DNA from: Acidiferrobacter thiooxydans
GTDB lineage: Bacteria; Pseudomonadota; Gammaproteobacteria; Acidiferrobacterales; Acidiferrobacteraceae
Assembly (NCBI RefSeq): GCF_003333315.1
Contig: NZ_PSYR01000001.1
Coordinates: forward strand, 1-64,000
Length of the DNA: 64,000 nucleotides
Reading direction: 5' to 3'
Within the stretch, counting starts at the first letter, position 1. Every line of letters starts with the position of its first letter. This document shows, piece after piece, positions 20,879 to 30,143 of this stretch. The notes beneath the pieces are model-generated. The model was not told the origin of the DNA and ran no database searches. It saw only the letters and a program-made list of their open reading frames with translations. A program made the position numbers and the translations under genes.

Positions 20879-21240
20879 CTACAAAGGGAGGCCCCCGGCT
20901 CTGCCCTGATCTTTACCCAGAATCATCCCGGCTGGACACGGGCTTTTGTGTCGCACATAAAACATGACGAGCCACATGGCGGCGATATCGTCCAGGCGTT
21001 GCAGGCCCAGCCACAGGGTCTGGGTGCCGGGTTCGCCATCGCCTTTACGACCCAGGAATCCCCCGAGACCTGCGACGCGATGGATGGCCTCACGCAAGGT
21101 CGGGGCGCCTTGGGGACCACGGGTTTTGGGTAGTAAACACCATTAAGGCCTTCCATTTAGTGTCTTCGAAATAGATCGTGCACGGCGCCTGCGGGACCTC
21201 ACGTCCTAATTTGTTCAGGTAATAGATGCGCCACATCACC
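20879..21240 (-). pseudogene. IS4-family transposase, C-terminal fragment
   Basis: Minus-strand pieces match the C-terminal third of IS4-family (Tn5-like) transposases: W-R-I-Y-Y-L-N-K-L-G-R-E-V-P and W-K-A-L-M-V-F in one frame, then L-G-G-F-L-G-R-K-G-D-G-E-P-G and L-Q-R-L-D-D-I in another. The catalytic DDE domain is absent. It abuts an oppositely oriented IS66 fragment near 21250, showing nested or successive insertions. Confidence 0.65.
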
Positions 21241-21256
21241 ACGCCAGGTGGGGGCC

Positions 21257-21652
21257 GGTGCTCTATAACGACGACACCACCATGAGGATCCTGCAGTTGA
21301 CCCGTGCGCAGCGGGCCGCGGCGCCGGCCGACGACGCGCACACCGAACGGACCGGGGTGTTTACCTCGGGGATCGTCGCGACCCAGGAGGGCCGCCAGAT
21401 CGCGTTGTTCTTCACCGGGGTCCGGCACACCGGCGAGAATTTGGCTCAGGCCTAAAGGTCTCCGACTGCTTGCGCAAGGCAGAGTTCGCCCAGGCCTATT
21501 GCCGCATCTCGAGCTACCTGCAGACCGTGGCCCACCAAGGCGTCAATCCCCTCGTCGCCATCCAAATGGCCCTTTCCGGGGGGCTGTACGCGCAATCGGG
21601 GAGTAGTTACAAGTCTTCCTTGGACACAGGTACGGGACGTGCAGTTTGCTAA
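21257..21652 (+). pseudogene. IS66-family transposase fragment
   Basis: Plus-strand pieces match the core and C-terminal ends of an IS66-type transposase: L-Y-N-D-D-T-T-M-R-I-L-Q-L-T-R and R-T-G-V-F-T-S-G-I-V-A in one frame, then, after an internal deletion and frame change near 21455, A-Y-C-R-I-S-S-Y-L-Q-T-V and G-V-N-P-L-V-A-I-Q-M-A-L-S-G. Only about a quarter of the gene remains. Confidence 0.6.
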
Positions 21653-21653
21653 A

Positions 21654-22420
21654 TCAGGCCCATAAGGTCGGCAGGGGGACCGCTCGAAGATTCTGCCCAA
21701 ACGATAGCGTTTCTTCGCCATCATAGAGCAGAATTCCCTACACGAAAGCGGACCCCGCAGCGGACGCAACCCGCTGAAGGCCACCGAAATCCCGCTGCGT
21801 AACCGATGCGGCGGCCTTGACTTCGATACCGACGATTTGGCCAGCCGGATTTTCAGGAACGAAATCGACCTCCAGTTGGTCCTTGTCGCGGTAATGAAAG
21901 ATAGAAATATGCTCCTTAGACCACCCGGCCCCTTTGATCAGCTCGGAGAATACGAAGCTCTCCAGCAGCGGCCCGAATTGCCCCCGGTCCGCGCGTAGCC
22001 GCGCTGTCGAATGACCGCGCAGGGCCGTTAGCAGACCCGAATCGATAAAATGGAGCTTGGGCGCCTTCACAAGCCGGGAGAGTTCATTGCGTGACCAAGG
22101 TAACACTGGTTGGACAAGGTAGACTTGCTCCAGAACGCGCAAATACTGTCCGACGGTTTTATGATCGCGTCCGGTTGGGCGGCCAATCTCCGAGAGATTT
22201 GTCAATTGACCCGCAAATCGCGCGCAGATTTCCAGAAGCCGAGGAATCTGGGCGCGCCCGGCGATGTCCGCGATCTCTGGGATGTCGCGTTCGACGATGG
22301 AATTGATGTATGCGCGGTACCAATCATGACGTCTTCGTTCGGTACGGCGCTTAACGGCATCCGGGTAACCGCCGGCCGCTACAAGATCAAGCAGGTCGTC
22401 GCCGTGCACTGATTCGGCCG
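21654..22420 (-). pseudogene. DUF4143 ATPase, N-terminus lost and nonsense mutation
   Basis: The C-terminal two thirds of an AAA-type ATP-binding protein with a DUF4143 restriction-endonuclease-like domain. R-D-I-P-E-I-A-D-I-A-G-R-A, L-H-F-I-D-S-G-L-L-T-A-L-R-G and Y-R-D-K-D-Q-L-E-V-D-F-V with I-E-V-K-A-A-A are all visible. The Walker A/B domain is missing: sequence upstream of about 22420 does not match. An in-frame TAG at 21738-21740 interrupts the last part, after which G-I-L-L-Y-D-G-E-E-T-L-S-F-G continues in the same frame to 21654. It is non-functional as written. Such proteins often accompany mobile elements. Confidence 0.75.
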
Positions 22421-23313
22421 CTTGCGGCAATTGCCTGCAAAAAAGTGTACCGCCCGTCTGACTGGGAGCGTAGCAACGTCCAGTTGGGAATCTGCATACG
22501 TCCACATGGGAATACGCCCGAGTCACGAGGCGGCCCAACTTGCGGCACTACGGCCAGGCTTAAGAAAAAGTGACGAGGACCTTTGGCTGGGGGTGGGGGA
22601 TAAGGCCCGGTATCTAACCGCGACTTTAAGGGGCGTGCATCGGATTACCAAAGGCGCGGGTGTCCCGCTATCCGCGGGCCGCCCGTCGGGGACGGGTGCC
22701 GCAGACCATGTTCCCCCGGCAATGGGCATACGCTCGGCGCATGAGGCTTGCGAAAACGGGGGACCGCGCCACACGATATCGCGCCCCCTTGGGGTATTCG
22801 CTTCGGCCTAGAGGACGGGGCTTGCATCCAGACTTCACCGGGCTCAGCGCAGCGCCCCGCATCTCGAAACGGCGGGCCCCCCTGCAAACTGATGGAAAGG
22901 GCCTAGCGCCTTACGCGGGATGGCCGGGCCGTGCTCACCGTTGGCCGATGCCCCGCAGATTCGTCGGACCCCCGTCAGGGCCTCTTGCAGATCCCCGCCG
23001 GCGGCCTTTCGGCTCCCGGATACGGACCCTCTTACGTACGCTGCGCGCACCCTACACCACCTCGATTGCCGTGCGCGGCGCACCAAATACCGCCCCCAGA
23101 AAACCCAGCCTATGACAGGCCCCACTCTGGTGATTGATCCCCGGCCCGACGCCGGGCCCGTGTGCCAGCACAAAAAGGGCGTGCCCGGCCGGGGTCGCCG
23201 GGCCTCTGGGAGAGGCGGGGAGACGCGGTCATTGAAGGACGGGCGCCCCTCGGTGTAGCGTACTGTCCATCCGCGGGCCATAGGCCATCGGTGACACTTG
23301 AAGATAGGGCCTT
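22421..23313. other. 890 bases without a recognisable gene
   Basis: Several overlapping open frames exist on both strands, but none looks like protein. An imperfect 22-base-period tandem motif (acgtccanntgggaat) occurs at about 22476-22515. This marks the right-hand end of the decayed element region, before intact chromosomal genes resume at 23314. Confidence 0.5.
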
Positions 23314-24057
23314 ATGCTTGAACTGGTCGCCCATCGCGGCTATGCCCGGTGCTTTCCGGAAAACACCCTTGCAGCCCTCGAGGGCGCGGTCGCGGCAGGT
23401 GCCCGCTATGTCGAGGTCGACGTGCAGCTGACCGCAGACGCGGTGCCCGTCCTGTTCCACGATCGGGACTGCCGGCGCCTGTGTGGTCTGCCCGGCGCCA
23501 TCGATGACTACGATTGGGCGCAGGCGGCGACCTTCACCCTGTCGTGGCCTGAGGGGTGCGGGGGCGCGCACACGCCGATCCCCTTGGCGCGAGTCACCGA
23601 TCTCGCCCGGTTTCTCGCCGCCCACCCGGCGGTCACCGCCTTTGTCGAGATCAAGCACGAGGCCGTGCGGCGCCTCGGCGCGAGGCCCGTGGTCCAGGCA
23701 GTGCATGGGCTGCTCGCGCCGGTGCTCGCCCAGACCGTGCTTATCTCGTTTTCCCGACCGGCGCTCGCGGTCGCCCGCGAGCTGTGGCCCACGATCGGTC
23801 TTGTCACCCGGCGCTACCGCGAGTTTTGCGCCCGCAGTACGGCAGCGCTCGCACCGGAGTACCATTTCTGCGACATAAAGGGCCTGCCGCGCCACGGGCG
23901 GCTCGGCCACCCGCGCACGACCCTCGTGGTCTATGAGGTCGACGAGGCGCGTGAGGCGCGCGCCCTCGAGGCGCGCGGCGTGCGCTTCATCGAGACCTTC
24001 GCCGTCGCGGAGCTTGCCGCGGCCTTGAGGATGCCGGTGCGTGAACGCCCACTATGA
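23314..24057 (+). CDS. Glycerophosphodiester phosphodiesterase
   Basis: A 247-residue GDPD-fold enzyme that hydrolyses glycerophosphodiesters to sn-glycerol 3-phosphate and an alcohol. Catalytic motifs are H-R-G-Y and E-N-T-L near the N-terminus, the metal ligands in V-E-V-D-V-Q-L with the paired F-H-D, and F-V-E-I-K-H further on. No signal peptide is seen, so it is cytoplasmic (UgpQ-like). It overlaps the start of the downstream glycerol 3-phosphate dehydrogenase by 17 bases, placing product and consumer in one operon. Confidence 0.92.
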   Translation: MLELVAHRGYARCFPENTLAALEGAVAAGARYVEVDVQLTADAVPVLFHDRDCRRLCGLPGAIDDYDWAQAATFTLSWPEGCGGAHTPIPLARVTDLARFLAAHPAVTAFVEIKHEAVRRLGARPVVQAVHGLLAPVLAQTVLISFSRPALAVARELWPTIGLVTRRYREFCARSTAALAPEYHFCDIKGLPRHGRLGHPRTTLVVYEVDEAREARALEARGVRFIETFAVAELAAALRMPVRERPL

Positions 24058-25204
24058 GGTGGTGATCGTCGGAGGCGGTATACATGGCGCGGGCGTCGCG
24101 CAGGCCGCGGCCGTGCGCGGCTATCGCACCCTGCTCCTGGAGCAGCACACGCTCGCGGCCGGGACATCGAGCCGGTCCTCGAAGCTCATCCATGGGGGAT
24201 TGCGCTATCTCGAGTCCGGCGCTATCCGGCTCGTGCGCGAATCGCTGCGCGAACGCGAGATCCTGCTTGGCATCGCCCCCGGGCTCGTCGAGCGCAAGGC
24301 CTTCCATATCCCCGTCTATGGGTCCTCGCGGCGCAGCGCGCGACACATCCACATGGGCCTTTTGCTCTATCGCCTGCTCGCGCACGGCGCGGCAGGGGGC
24401 TTCACGCGCGTCGCGCCGAGCGAGTGGGATGGCCTGGACGGGCTTAAGACTGCGGGGCTCAAGGCGGTGTTTCGCTACATGGACGCGCAGACCGACGACG
24501 TCGCCCTGACCCACGCCGTGGCCCGCTCGGCCGAGGCCTTCGGGGCCGAGATCCGTACCGGGGCGCGCTTCATAGGCGCCGAGCGCGCGGGTGCCGGCTA
24601 CGAGGTGCGTTCTGTGCATGACGGCGTCGTGAGCTCGTGTCGCACGGACGTGCTTGTGAATGCCGCCGGCCCGTGGGCGGCGCAGACCTTGAGCGGCATC
24701 CTGCCTGGACCTCCGCGGTTGCCGCACGACCTGGTCGCGGGCACGCACATCATCACCGACGGTTCCCTGACCCAGGGGTGTTACTACATCGAGGCACCCG
24801 CCGACCATCGTGCGGTGTTCGTGCTGCCCTGGCGGGGGCGGATATTGACCGGCACGACCGAGCGGCTGTACGTCGGTGACCCGGCGCTCGTGGCGCCTAC
24901 CCCCACTGAGATCGCCTACCTGCAGGAGGCCCTGGCGGCCCACTTCCCGGGGCTGTCCACGAGCGTTGCCGATAGCTTCGCGGGTCTGCGGGTGTTACCG
25001 AAGACGGGGAGCGGCCTCAGCGCGCGCTCCCGCGAGACCGTGCTGCTCGCCGATGCCCCCATGCCTCACCTCATCAGCATCTTCGGCGGCAAGCTCACCG
25101 GCTATCGCCATACCGCTGAGCGCGTCATGGACCGCTTCCAGCCGGTTCTGCCGCGGCGCGTCGCGCAGGCCGATACGCGCCGCCTCGTACTACCCGTCGA
25201 TTGA
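24041..25204 (+). CDS. glpD: FAD-dependent glycerol-3-phosphate dehydrogenase
   Basis: Oxidises sn-glycerol 3-phosphate to dihydroxyacetone phosphate with electrons to quinone. It has the N-terminal FAD-binding motif V-I-V-G-G-G-I-H-G-A-G, the GlpD signature S-S-R-S-S-K-L-I-H-G-G-L-R-Y-L, and the C-terminal I-F-G-G-K-L-T-G-Y-R. At 387 residues it is shorter than E. coli GlpD (about 500) and lacks the extended C-terminal domain. The GTG start at 24041 overlaps the GDPD gene. It converges on a kinase gene, overlapping it by 15 bases. Confidence 0.88.
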   Translation: MNAHYEVVIVGGGIHGAGVAQAAAVRGYRTLLLEQHTLAAGTSSRSSKLIHGGLRYLESGAIRLVRESLREREILLGIAPGLVERKAFHIPVYGSSRRSARHIHMGLLLYRLLAHGAAGGFTRVAPSEWDGLDGLKTAGLKAVFRYMDAQTDDVALTHAVARSAEAFGAEIRTGARFIGAERAGAGYEVRSVHDGVVSSCRTDVLVNAAGPWAAQTLSGILPGPPRLPHDLVAGTHIITDGSLTQGCYYIEAPADHRAVFVLPWRGRILTGTTERLYVGDPALVAPTPTEIAYLQEALAAHFPGLSTSVADSFAGLRVLPKTGSGLSARSRETVLLADAPMPHLISIFGGKLTGYRHTAERVMDRFQPVLPRRVAQADTRRLVLPVD

Positions 25205-26620
25205 CGATGGCATCAGCGCCCGCCAGCGCGCGTGCCGCTCCCGCAGCGGTTCATCCGCGGCCGCAAGGAATATATCCCCTGTCCCTGTCCGCCAATCACC
25301 AGGGCGGCCTGCGGCCAGGAACGCTAGGCCGCGGACCGTGGCCTCATGCTCGGCCGGGCGCCGGACCTCGATGCCGCTGAGGTTGGCGAGCGCCTGGCAG
25401 AGCCCGTCGGACGCCGCCAGGCCGCCTGTGACCACCACCGCCGCGCATGGGCCGGCCATGGCGCACAGCGCCTCGATGTTCTCCTGGACCAGGAACACCA
25501 CGCTCTCGATGATGGCCGCAGCCTTGGCCGCCCGCGTCCCGTCGCCCTCGAAGCGTACCGGCGCGTCGGCTCGCCAGTAGGGGGAGCCCAGCCCGCCCAC
25601 CGCGTTCAGAAACAGCGGGCGCGGGTCGCGATCCGCCAGGAGACGGTCGCAGTCGCCTGCCAGGTCCGCGTAGGCGAGCGTCTGACGGCCCCACGCCAGC
25701 GCCGCGCCGGCGCCATTGACAGTGCCCTCGAGCACGTCCAGATCCGGGCCCGCGCCACGCGTCGCTGGGCTCCACAGGAGTCGTCCCGGGTCGGTCGGCC
25801 CCCGTTCAAGGGGGCGCTGAAGGAATGCCCCCGTGCCGATATTGATGTAGATGGTGTCGGTACGCGGCACCCCTTCACCATAGAGCGCGGCCGCCTGATC
25901 ACCCGTGAGAATGGTAAGCGGTACGAAGGCCCCGCCCGCAGGCAGGGCCCCGAACGGGTGGCAGGTCGGCGTACATGATGGCAGGGTCTCCCATGGGATC
26001 CCGAAGACGTCCAGGAGCTCAGGGTCCCAGTCCTGTCGCTCGCGACCCCACAGCAGGGTGCGCGCGGCATTCGCCGGATCGGCGATCAGCGCCCGCGGCG
26101 TCAGTAAGCGGAATGCGAGGAAGCTCGCCAAGGGACCCATGGCCAGATGCCCGGCCTTGAACGCCGCCTTGACCGCTGGCAGATGATCCAGGCACCAGCG
26201 CATCTTGGGCGCGCCGTAATGAGGGGATAGCCGCAGCCCGGTGCGCTTCGCGATGAGCGGGGCGCGGTCCTCGTAGGTGGAGGTGAGCGTGATTGCGCGC
26301 CGGTCCTGCCAGCTCAAGACCGGCGACAGGGCCGCCCCGGTGCGCGTGTCCCAGCACACCGTGCTCGAGCGTTGCGTCGCCAGGCCGGCGGCGGCGATGC
26401 GCATGCGCGCCTCCGTCCCCACGATCTGCACCAGCTGCGCGATGACATCGTGCAGGGACCGCACGAGCTCCTCGGCGTCCTGTTCCACGACGATCCCGTC
26501 CGGGGTCGACTGCCCGACCGTGACGCGGGCGCGCGCCACGGCGGTCCCCGACGGGTCGAACAGCACCGCGCGCGTCGACTGCCCTCCCTGGTCCAGGGCG
26601 AGGTATAGCGGTTCCTGCAT
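25190..26620 (-). CDS. FGGY-family carbohydrate kinase, glycerol kinase-like
   Basis: A 476-residue FGGY kinase with ATP-dependent sugar/polyol kinase motifs: A-L-D-Q-G-G-Q-S-T-R near the N-terminus (the phosphate-1 loop, D-Q-G in place of D-Q-G-T), W-Q-D-R-R, and I-L-T-G-D-Q-A-A-A-L with N-I-G-T-G-A. The segment V-V-T-G-G-L-A is the adenosine motif. Adjacency to GDPD and GlpD makes glycerol the most likely substrate, but the loop differs from classic GlpK, so another polyol is possible. Transcribed convergently with glpD. Confidence 0.8.
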   Translation of the reverse strand: MQEPLYLALDQGGQSTRAVLFDPSGTAVARARVTVGQSTPDGIVVEQDAEELVRSLHDVIAQLVQIVGTEARMRIAAAGLATQRSSTVCWDTRTGAALSPVLSWQDRRAITLTSTYEDRAPLIAKRTGLRLSPHYGAPKMRWCLDHLPAVKAAFKAGHLAMGPLASFLAFRLLTPRALIADPANAARTLLWGRERQDWDPELLDVFGIPWETLPSCTPTCHPFGALPAGGAFVPLTILTGDQAAALYGEGVPRTDTIYINIGTGAFLQRPLERGPTDPGRLLWSPATRGAGPDLDVLEGTVNGAGAALAWGRQTLAYADLAGDCDRLLADRDPRPLFLNAVGGLGSPYWRADAPVRFEGDGTRAAKAAAIIESVVFLVQENIEALCAMAGPCAAVVVTGGLAASDGLCQALANLSGIEVRRPAEHEATVRGLAFLAAGRPGDWRTGTGDIFLAAADEPLRERHARWRALMPSSIDG

Positions 26621-26650
26621 GAGCTCCCTGCCGGCTTGAACCCGGGAGAA

Positions 26651-27082
26651 TTATAGGCGGGATTTCCGGGATTGCCCGAGCGCCTCGTACAGCGCTGCGC
26701 GCACCAGGTCCTCGTTCAGGAGATGCTGTGCCCCGGGGCGGCGCGCGGCACCCCAGATGGCGTCCGGAAAGTAGGCGTCATCCTCATAGCGCGGGATGAC
26801 ATGCCAGTGCAGGTGGGGTACCAGGTTTCCCAGCGAGGCCAGGTTCATCTTCGTAGGCCATGCCTGCTGCCTCAGGACCGCCTCGACGGCGAATACGGTG
26901 TCCATGAACGCGCGGCGTTCGGTCGGGGCGAGGTCGCTCATCTCGCGGACGTGATCCCGCCACACCACCCGGCAGATCGTCCCGACCCCCGCGGCCTGGG
27001 CCAAGACCACGAGGCAGTCCTCATTGGCCCACAACCCATCCTTCTCGTCCAGGTCGCAGAGCGGACAGCGGGTATCGGTCAT
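26651..27082 (-). CDS. HIT-family protein
   Basis: A 143-residue histidine-triad nucleotide hydrolase/transferase. The triad is H-L-H-W-H-V-I-P-R, and an N-terminal C-P-L-C pair resembles the zinc-binding start of some HIT proteins. Members cleave nucleoside phosphoramidates or adenylylated substrates. It ends 31 bases from the start of the FGGY kinase on the same strand, so the two could be co-transcribed. Confidence 0.9.
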   Translation of the reverse strand: MTDTRCPLCDLDEKDGLWANEDCLVVLAQAAGVGTICRVVWRDHVREMSDLAPTERRAFMDTVFAVEAVLRQQAWPTKMNLASLGNLVPHLHWHVIPRYEDDAYFPDAIWGAARRPGAQHLLNEDLVRAALYEALGQSRKSRL

Positions 27083-27139
27083 GCCGCGAGGCTAGCATAA
27101 GCCCGCCGCCTGCAGGTAGCCTCGCCCTGTCCGCGCCCC

Positions 27140-27145
27140 TATAAT
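27140..27145 (+). promoter_or_regulatory. Possible -10 element for the HAD-TolC-adaptor-RND unit
   Basis: A perfect TATAAT hexamer, 20 bases before the ATG at 27165, with no good -35 at 17 bases. An ATG at 27144 overlaps it and would be an unlikely start, which favours 27165. Confidence 0.35.
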
Positions 27146-27164
27146 GAAGACACTGGGGGGCGCC

Positions 27165-27821
27165 ATGATCGACTGGAGTTCGATAGAGACGACGTTTCTG
27201 GACATGGACGGCACCTTGCTCGACCTGCATTTCGACAACCACTTCTGGCAGGAGCATGTGCCGTTGCGCTATGCCGAGCGAAACGGCCTCGCGCTCGATG
27301 AGGCCAAGAGTCAGTTGTATCAACGATTCCGGCGCGCCGAGGGGACCTTGAACTGGTATAGCGTCGATTACTGGAGCGACGAGCTCGCGCTCGACATCGC
27401 GCAGCTGAAGGAGGAGGTCGCCCATCGCATCGCCCTGCGCCCGTTCGTCGAGGAATTCCTGGATGCCATGCGCAAGGCCGGCAAACGCCTGGTGCTCGTC
27501 ACCAATGCCCATGGCAAGACCGTGACCCTCAAGTTTCAACAGACCCGCATCGATCGCTACATGGACGCGGTGTTCTGCGCGCACGATCTCGGCCTCGCCA
27601 AGGAGCATGCGCCCTTTTGGGGCGAGCTGCGCGCCCTCGAGCCCTTCGAGCCGACGCGCACCCTGCTCATAGATGACAGCCTGCCGGTGTTGCGCTGTGC
27701 CCGCGACTACGGCATTCGCCATCTGCTTGCGATCCGCAGGCCGGATTTGCGCGGACCGGACAAGGATTGCGGGGAATTCATGGCGATCGAGTCGTTTCGC
27801 AACCTCCTGCCGGTCGGTTAG
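27165..27821 (+). CDS. HAD-family GMP/IMP nucleotidase (YrfG-like)
   Basis: A 218-residue HAD hydrolase with motif I F-L-D-M-D-G-T-L-L, motif II V-L-V-T-N-A-H, and motif III/IV L-A-K-E-H and L-L-I-D-D-S. The cap region and the N-terminus (I-D-W-S-S-I-E-T) match the YrfG-type purine nucleotidase. Translation is placed at ATG 27165, which gives the family N-terminus. It ends 1 base before the TolC-like gene, so the two are probably co-transcribed although functionally unrelated. Confidence 0.85.
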   Translation: MIDWSSIETTFLDMDGTLLDLHFDNHFWQEHVPLRYAERNGLALDEAKSQLYQRFRRAEGTLNWYSVDYWSDELALDIAQLKEEVAHRIALRPFVEEFLDAMRKAGKRLVLVTNAHGKTVTLKFQQTRIDRYMDAVFCAHDLGLAKEHAPFWGELRALEPFEPTRTLLIDDSLPVLRCARDYGIRHLLAIRRPDLRGPDKDCGEFMAIESFRNLLPVG

Positions 27822-27822
27822 T

Positions 27823-29175
27823 ATGCGCCAGACCGCGCTCGCGCTCGTCTTGGCGATCCTGTCCGGTTGCGCCGCCTACCACGCCAAGCCGCTGCGCGCC
27901 CCGGCGCTTGCCGCCCTGAAAGGTCCCCCGCACCGCGCCCTGGTGGCCGCCGCGCGCGCGCTCAAGGTGCCAGGCCTTAGGCCGCTCGCGCTCGATTTCC
28001 GCCGGCCGCTCACCGGTAAGGAGCTGGGGGTGATCGCGGTGATCGCCAATCCTGCCCTGCGCGCCCTGCGCGCCCGCGAGCGTATCGCCCGCGCCCAGGT
28101 GTTCGCCGCCGGACTGCTGCCCGATCCGGTCATACAGTTCAGCGCCCTGAAACCCTACGGGGTCGGGGCCGGAGGGCGCACAATGGCCTTGTCCGACGGC
28201 TTTCTCTGGGATCTGTCGCGGCTTGTCACCCGCTCCACGGATATCCGCATGGCCCAAGAGCGCGCCTCGGCGGTCCGTTATCAGGTGGCATGGCGCGAAT
28301 GGGTGGCGGCGAACGAGACGCGGCTGGCGGCCCGCCAGGTGTATTGGCTGAAGGCCGAGTGGGTCATCGCCCACAAGGCCTTGGCGCTCTGGAAAGGGCA
28401 CGAGTCGCTGCTGCGCGGCGATCTGCGTCGCCACCTGATCGCCCGCAGCCGTTGGCTCTTTTTCCAGGCCGCGCAAGATGCGCTGCGTATGAAGGCCGCG
28501 GCCCTGCACCGTGCCTTGCGCGCCGCGCGCGTCGCCCTTGCCGGCCAGTTGGGTCTTGCGCCCGCGACCCCGCTCGCCATGGCCCGGCCGCACCGGCTGC
28601 GCCCGGTGGTGGGCGCGCCGCGCGCGCTCTTCCATCATGCCGTATCGCGCAGGCTCGATCTCGTGGCCATGGTCGCGGCCTACCATAGCGCCAATGCCGC
28701 GCTTTTGCGCGCCGTGCTCGACCAATATCCGCGCCTGAGCCTCGGCGCGGCGGGGGCGCGCAACAGTTCGGGTGTGGCCGAGGCCGGCCTGCAGTTGAGC
28801 CTTGTGCTGCCGCTATTCAATGCCAACCGTGGCGCCGTGGCCATTGCCCGCAGCAAGCGCGCCGCGCTCTTCAAGGACTATGTCGCGCGCCTCGCGGCCG
28901 CCCGCTCCCAGATCTACCGCCTTGCCGGGGCCCAGGCGAGCCTCGACCGCGAGCTCGCGCGTTTCAAGGGGCGCGGTCTTGTGCTGGCGCATACCGCGCG
29001 CGCCGCGCAGGCGGCCTACCGCGTGCATGCCCTGGGGCTCGTGTCCTATCTCACCTTGATGCAGGAGCTCACCACCGTGGAGCTGAAGATGACCGCCCTA
29101 CGCCTCGCGCGCGCGGCGACCACGCTCGCGCTCATAACCGCCACCGCCAGACCGTGGTCGGGGAAAACGGCGTGA
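27823..29175 (+). CDS. TolC-family outer-membrane efflux lipoprotein
   Basis: A 450-residue outer-membrane channel-type protein. A short signal ends in L-S-G-C, a lipobox giving an N-terminal lipidated Cys, as in NodT/OprM-type members. Long helical, Ala/Arg/Leu-rich segments cover the rest, with the two-fold repeat expected of TolC hairpins. It is unusually rich in Ala and Arg. The stop overlaps the GTG start of the adaptor gene (GTGA), and the following gene is an RND pump, so the three encode a tripartite efflux system. Confidence 0.8.
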   Translation: MRQTALALVLAILSGCAAYHAKPLRAPALAALKGPPHRALVAAARALKVPGLRPLALDFRRPLTGKELGVIAVIANPALRALRARERIARAQVFAAGLLPDPVIQFSALKPYGVGAGGRTMALSDGFLWDLSRLVTRSTDIRMAQERASAVRYQVAWREWVAANETRLAARQVYWLKAEWVIAHKALALWKGHESLLRGDLRRHLIARSRWLFFQAAQDALRMKAAALHRALRAARVALAGQLGLAPATPLAMARPHRLRPVVGAPRALFHHAVSRRLDLVAMVAAYHSANAALLRAVLDQYPRLSLGAAGARNSSGVAEAGLQLSLVLPLFNANRGAVAIARSKRAALFKDYVARLAAARSQIYRLAGAQASLDRELARFKGRGLVLAHTARAAQAAYRVHALGLVSYLTLMQELTTVELKMTALRLARAATTLALITATARPWSGKTA

Positions 29176-30143
29176 GGCCCCTCTTCTGGGGGTTGATGCT
29201 CGTCCCGGGGCTGGCGTGGGCGGCCGCCCCGCTGGCCGTCCATGTGACGCGTGCCGCGCGCGCCACCTATCGTCCCGCCATCCCGGTCTTCGCACGCGTG
29301 CGCGGACCCGAGCATACGATGGTCCAGGCGCCCTATGATGCGATCATGGCCCCCCTGCCCGTGGCCCCCGGCAGTACCGTGGCCGCCGGCGCCATCGTCG
29401 CGCGCTTGGTGCCCATGAGTCTGGCCGCCACGGTGCGCGCCCTGCAGGCCAAGGCCCAGGCCGCGCGCACCGTCTATGAGCAGGCGCGGGTGTTGGCCCG
29501 GCAGGGGTTGGTCACGCCGGCCCATGCGCAGGGCCTGAAGGCGCTCTGGCGGGCCGATGTCGCGGCCTGGCACGCCGCCGCCGAGCGCTTGGCGCGCGGC
29601 GCGGTGCGCGCCCCGTTCGCCGGCAGCGTGCGCTATACGGCGGCGCCCGGCGCGTGGCTTGCGCGCGGCGCGGATGTGGTTGCCATCGGCGGGGCGGGCA
29701 GTGTTTACGAGCGCTGTGCGCTCACCGTGCACGAGGCCAACCGGCTCTACGTCGGGGCACGTGCCCTGATCGCCGCCGGTGGCTTTCTGCGGCCGGCCGG
29801 GCATGTCTATGCCCTGGCCGCGCGCGCCGATTCCCTGGGGTTCGTGCACGCCTACGTGCGCGGCCTGCGCGCGCCCTTGCGTCCCGGACAGGTCCTGCAC
29901 CTCACGCTCCTCGGGCACCGGCAAAGCGCGATCGCCGTGCCGCGATCGGCGCTCATGGTGCGCCATGGGCGCGCGCGCGTGTATGTCCTGCACGACGGAC
30001 GGGCGCGGGCGGTGGCGGTGAAGGTCCTGCGGATCGATGGCCGGCGGGTGTTCGTCGCCGGGGCGGTGGGTCGCGGTGCGCCGGTCATCGATTCCGGTGT
30101 CGCGCGGTTGCGCGCCGGGGTGGCGGTGCGAGTCATTCGGTGA
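29172..30143 (+). CDS. Periplasmic adaptor (membrane fusion) subunit of RND efflux pump
   Basis: From GTG 29172 a 323-residue protein starts with a signal peptide (P-L-F-W-G-L-M-L-V-P-G-L-A-W-A). A lipoyl-like half motif (A-P-Y-D-A-I-M-A-P-L-P-V), a helical hairpin (about residues 90-135), a second lipoyl half (R-A-P-F-A-G-S-V-R) and beta-barrel and membrane-proximal domains follow. It links the RND pump to the TolC-like channel. Both neighbours overlap it by 4 bases. Confidence 0.85.
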   Translation: MRPLFWGLMLVPGLAWAAAPLAVHVTRAARATYRPAIPVFARVRGPEHTMVQAPYDAIMAPLPVAPGSTVAAGAIVARLVPMSLAATVRALQAKAQAARTVYEQARVLARQGLVTPAHAQGLKALWRADVAAWHAAAERLARGAVRAPFAGSVRYTAAPGAWLARGADVVAIGGAGSVYERCALTVHEANRLYVGARALIAAGGFLRPAGHVYALAARADSLGFVHAYVRGLRAPLRPGQVLHLTLLGHRQSAIAVPRSALMVRHGRARVYVLHDGRARAVAVKVLRIDGRRVFVAGAVGRGAPVIDSGVARLRAGVAVRVIR

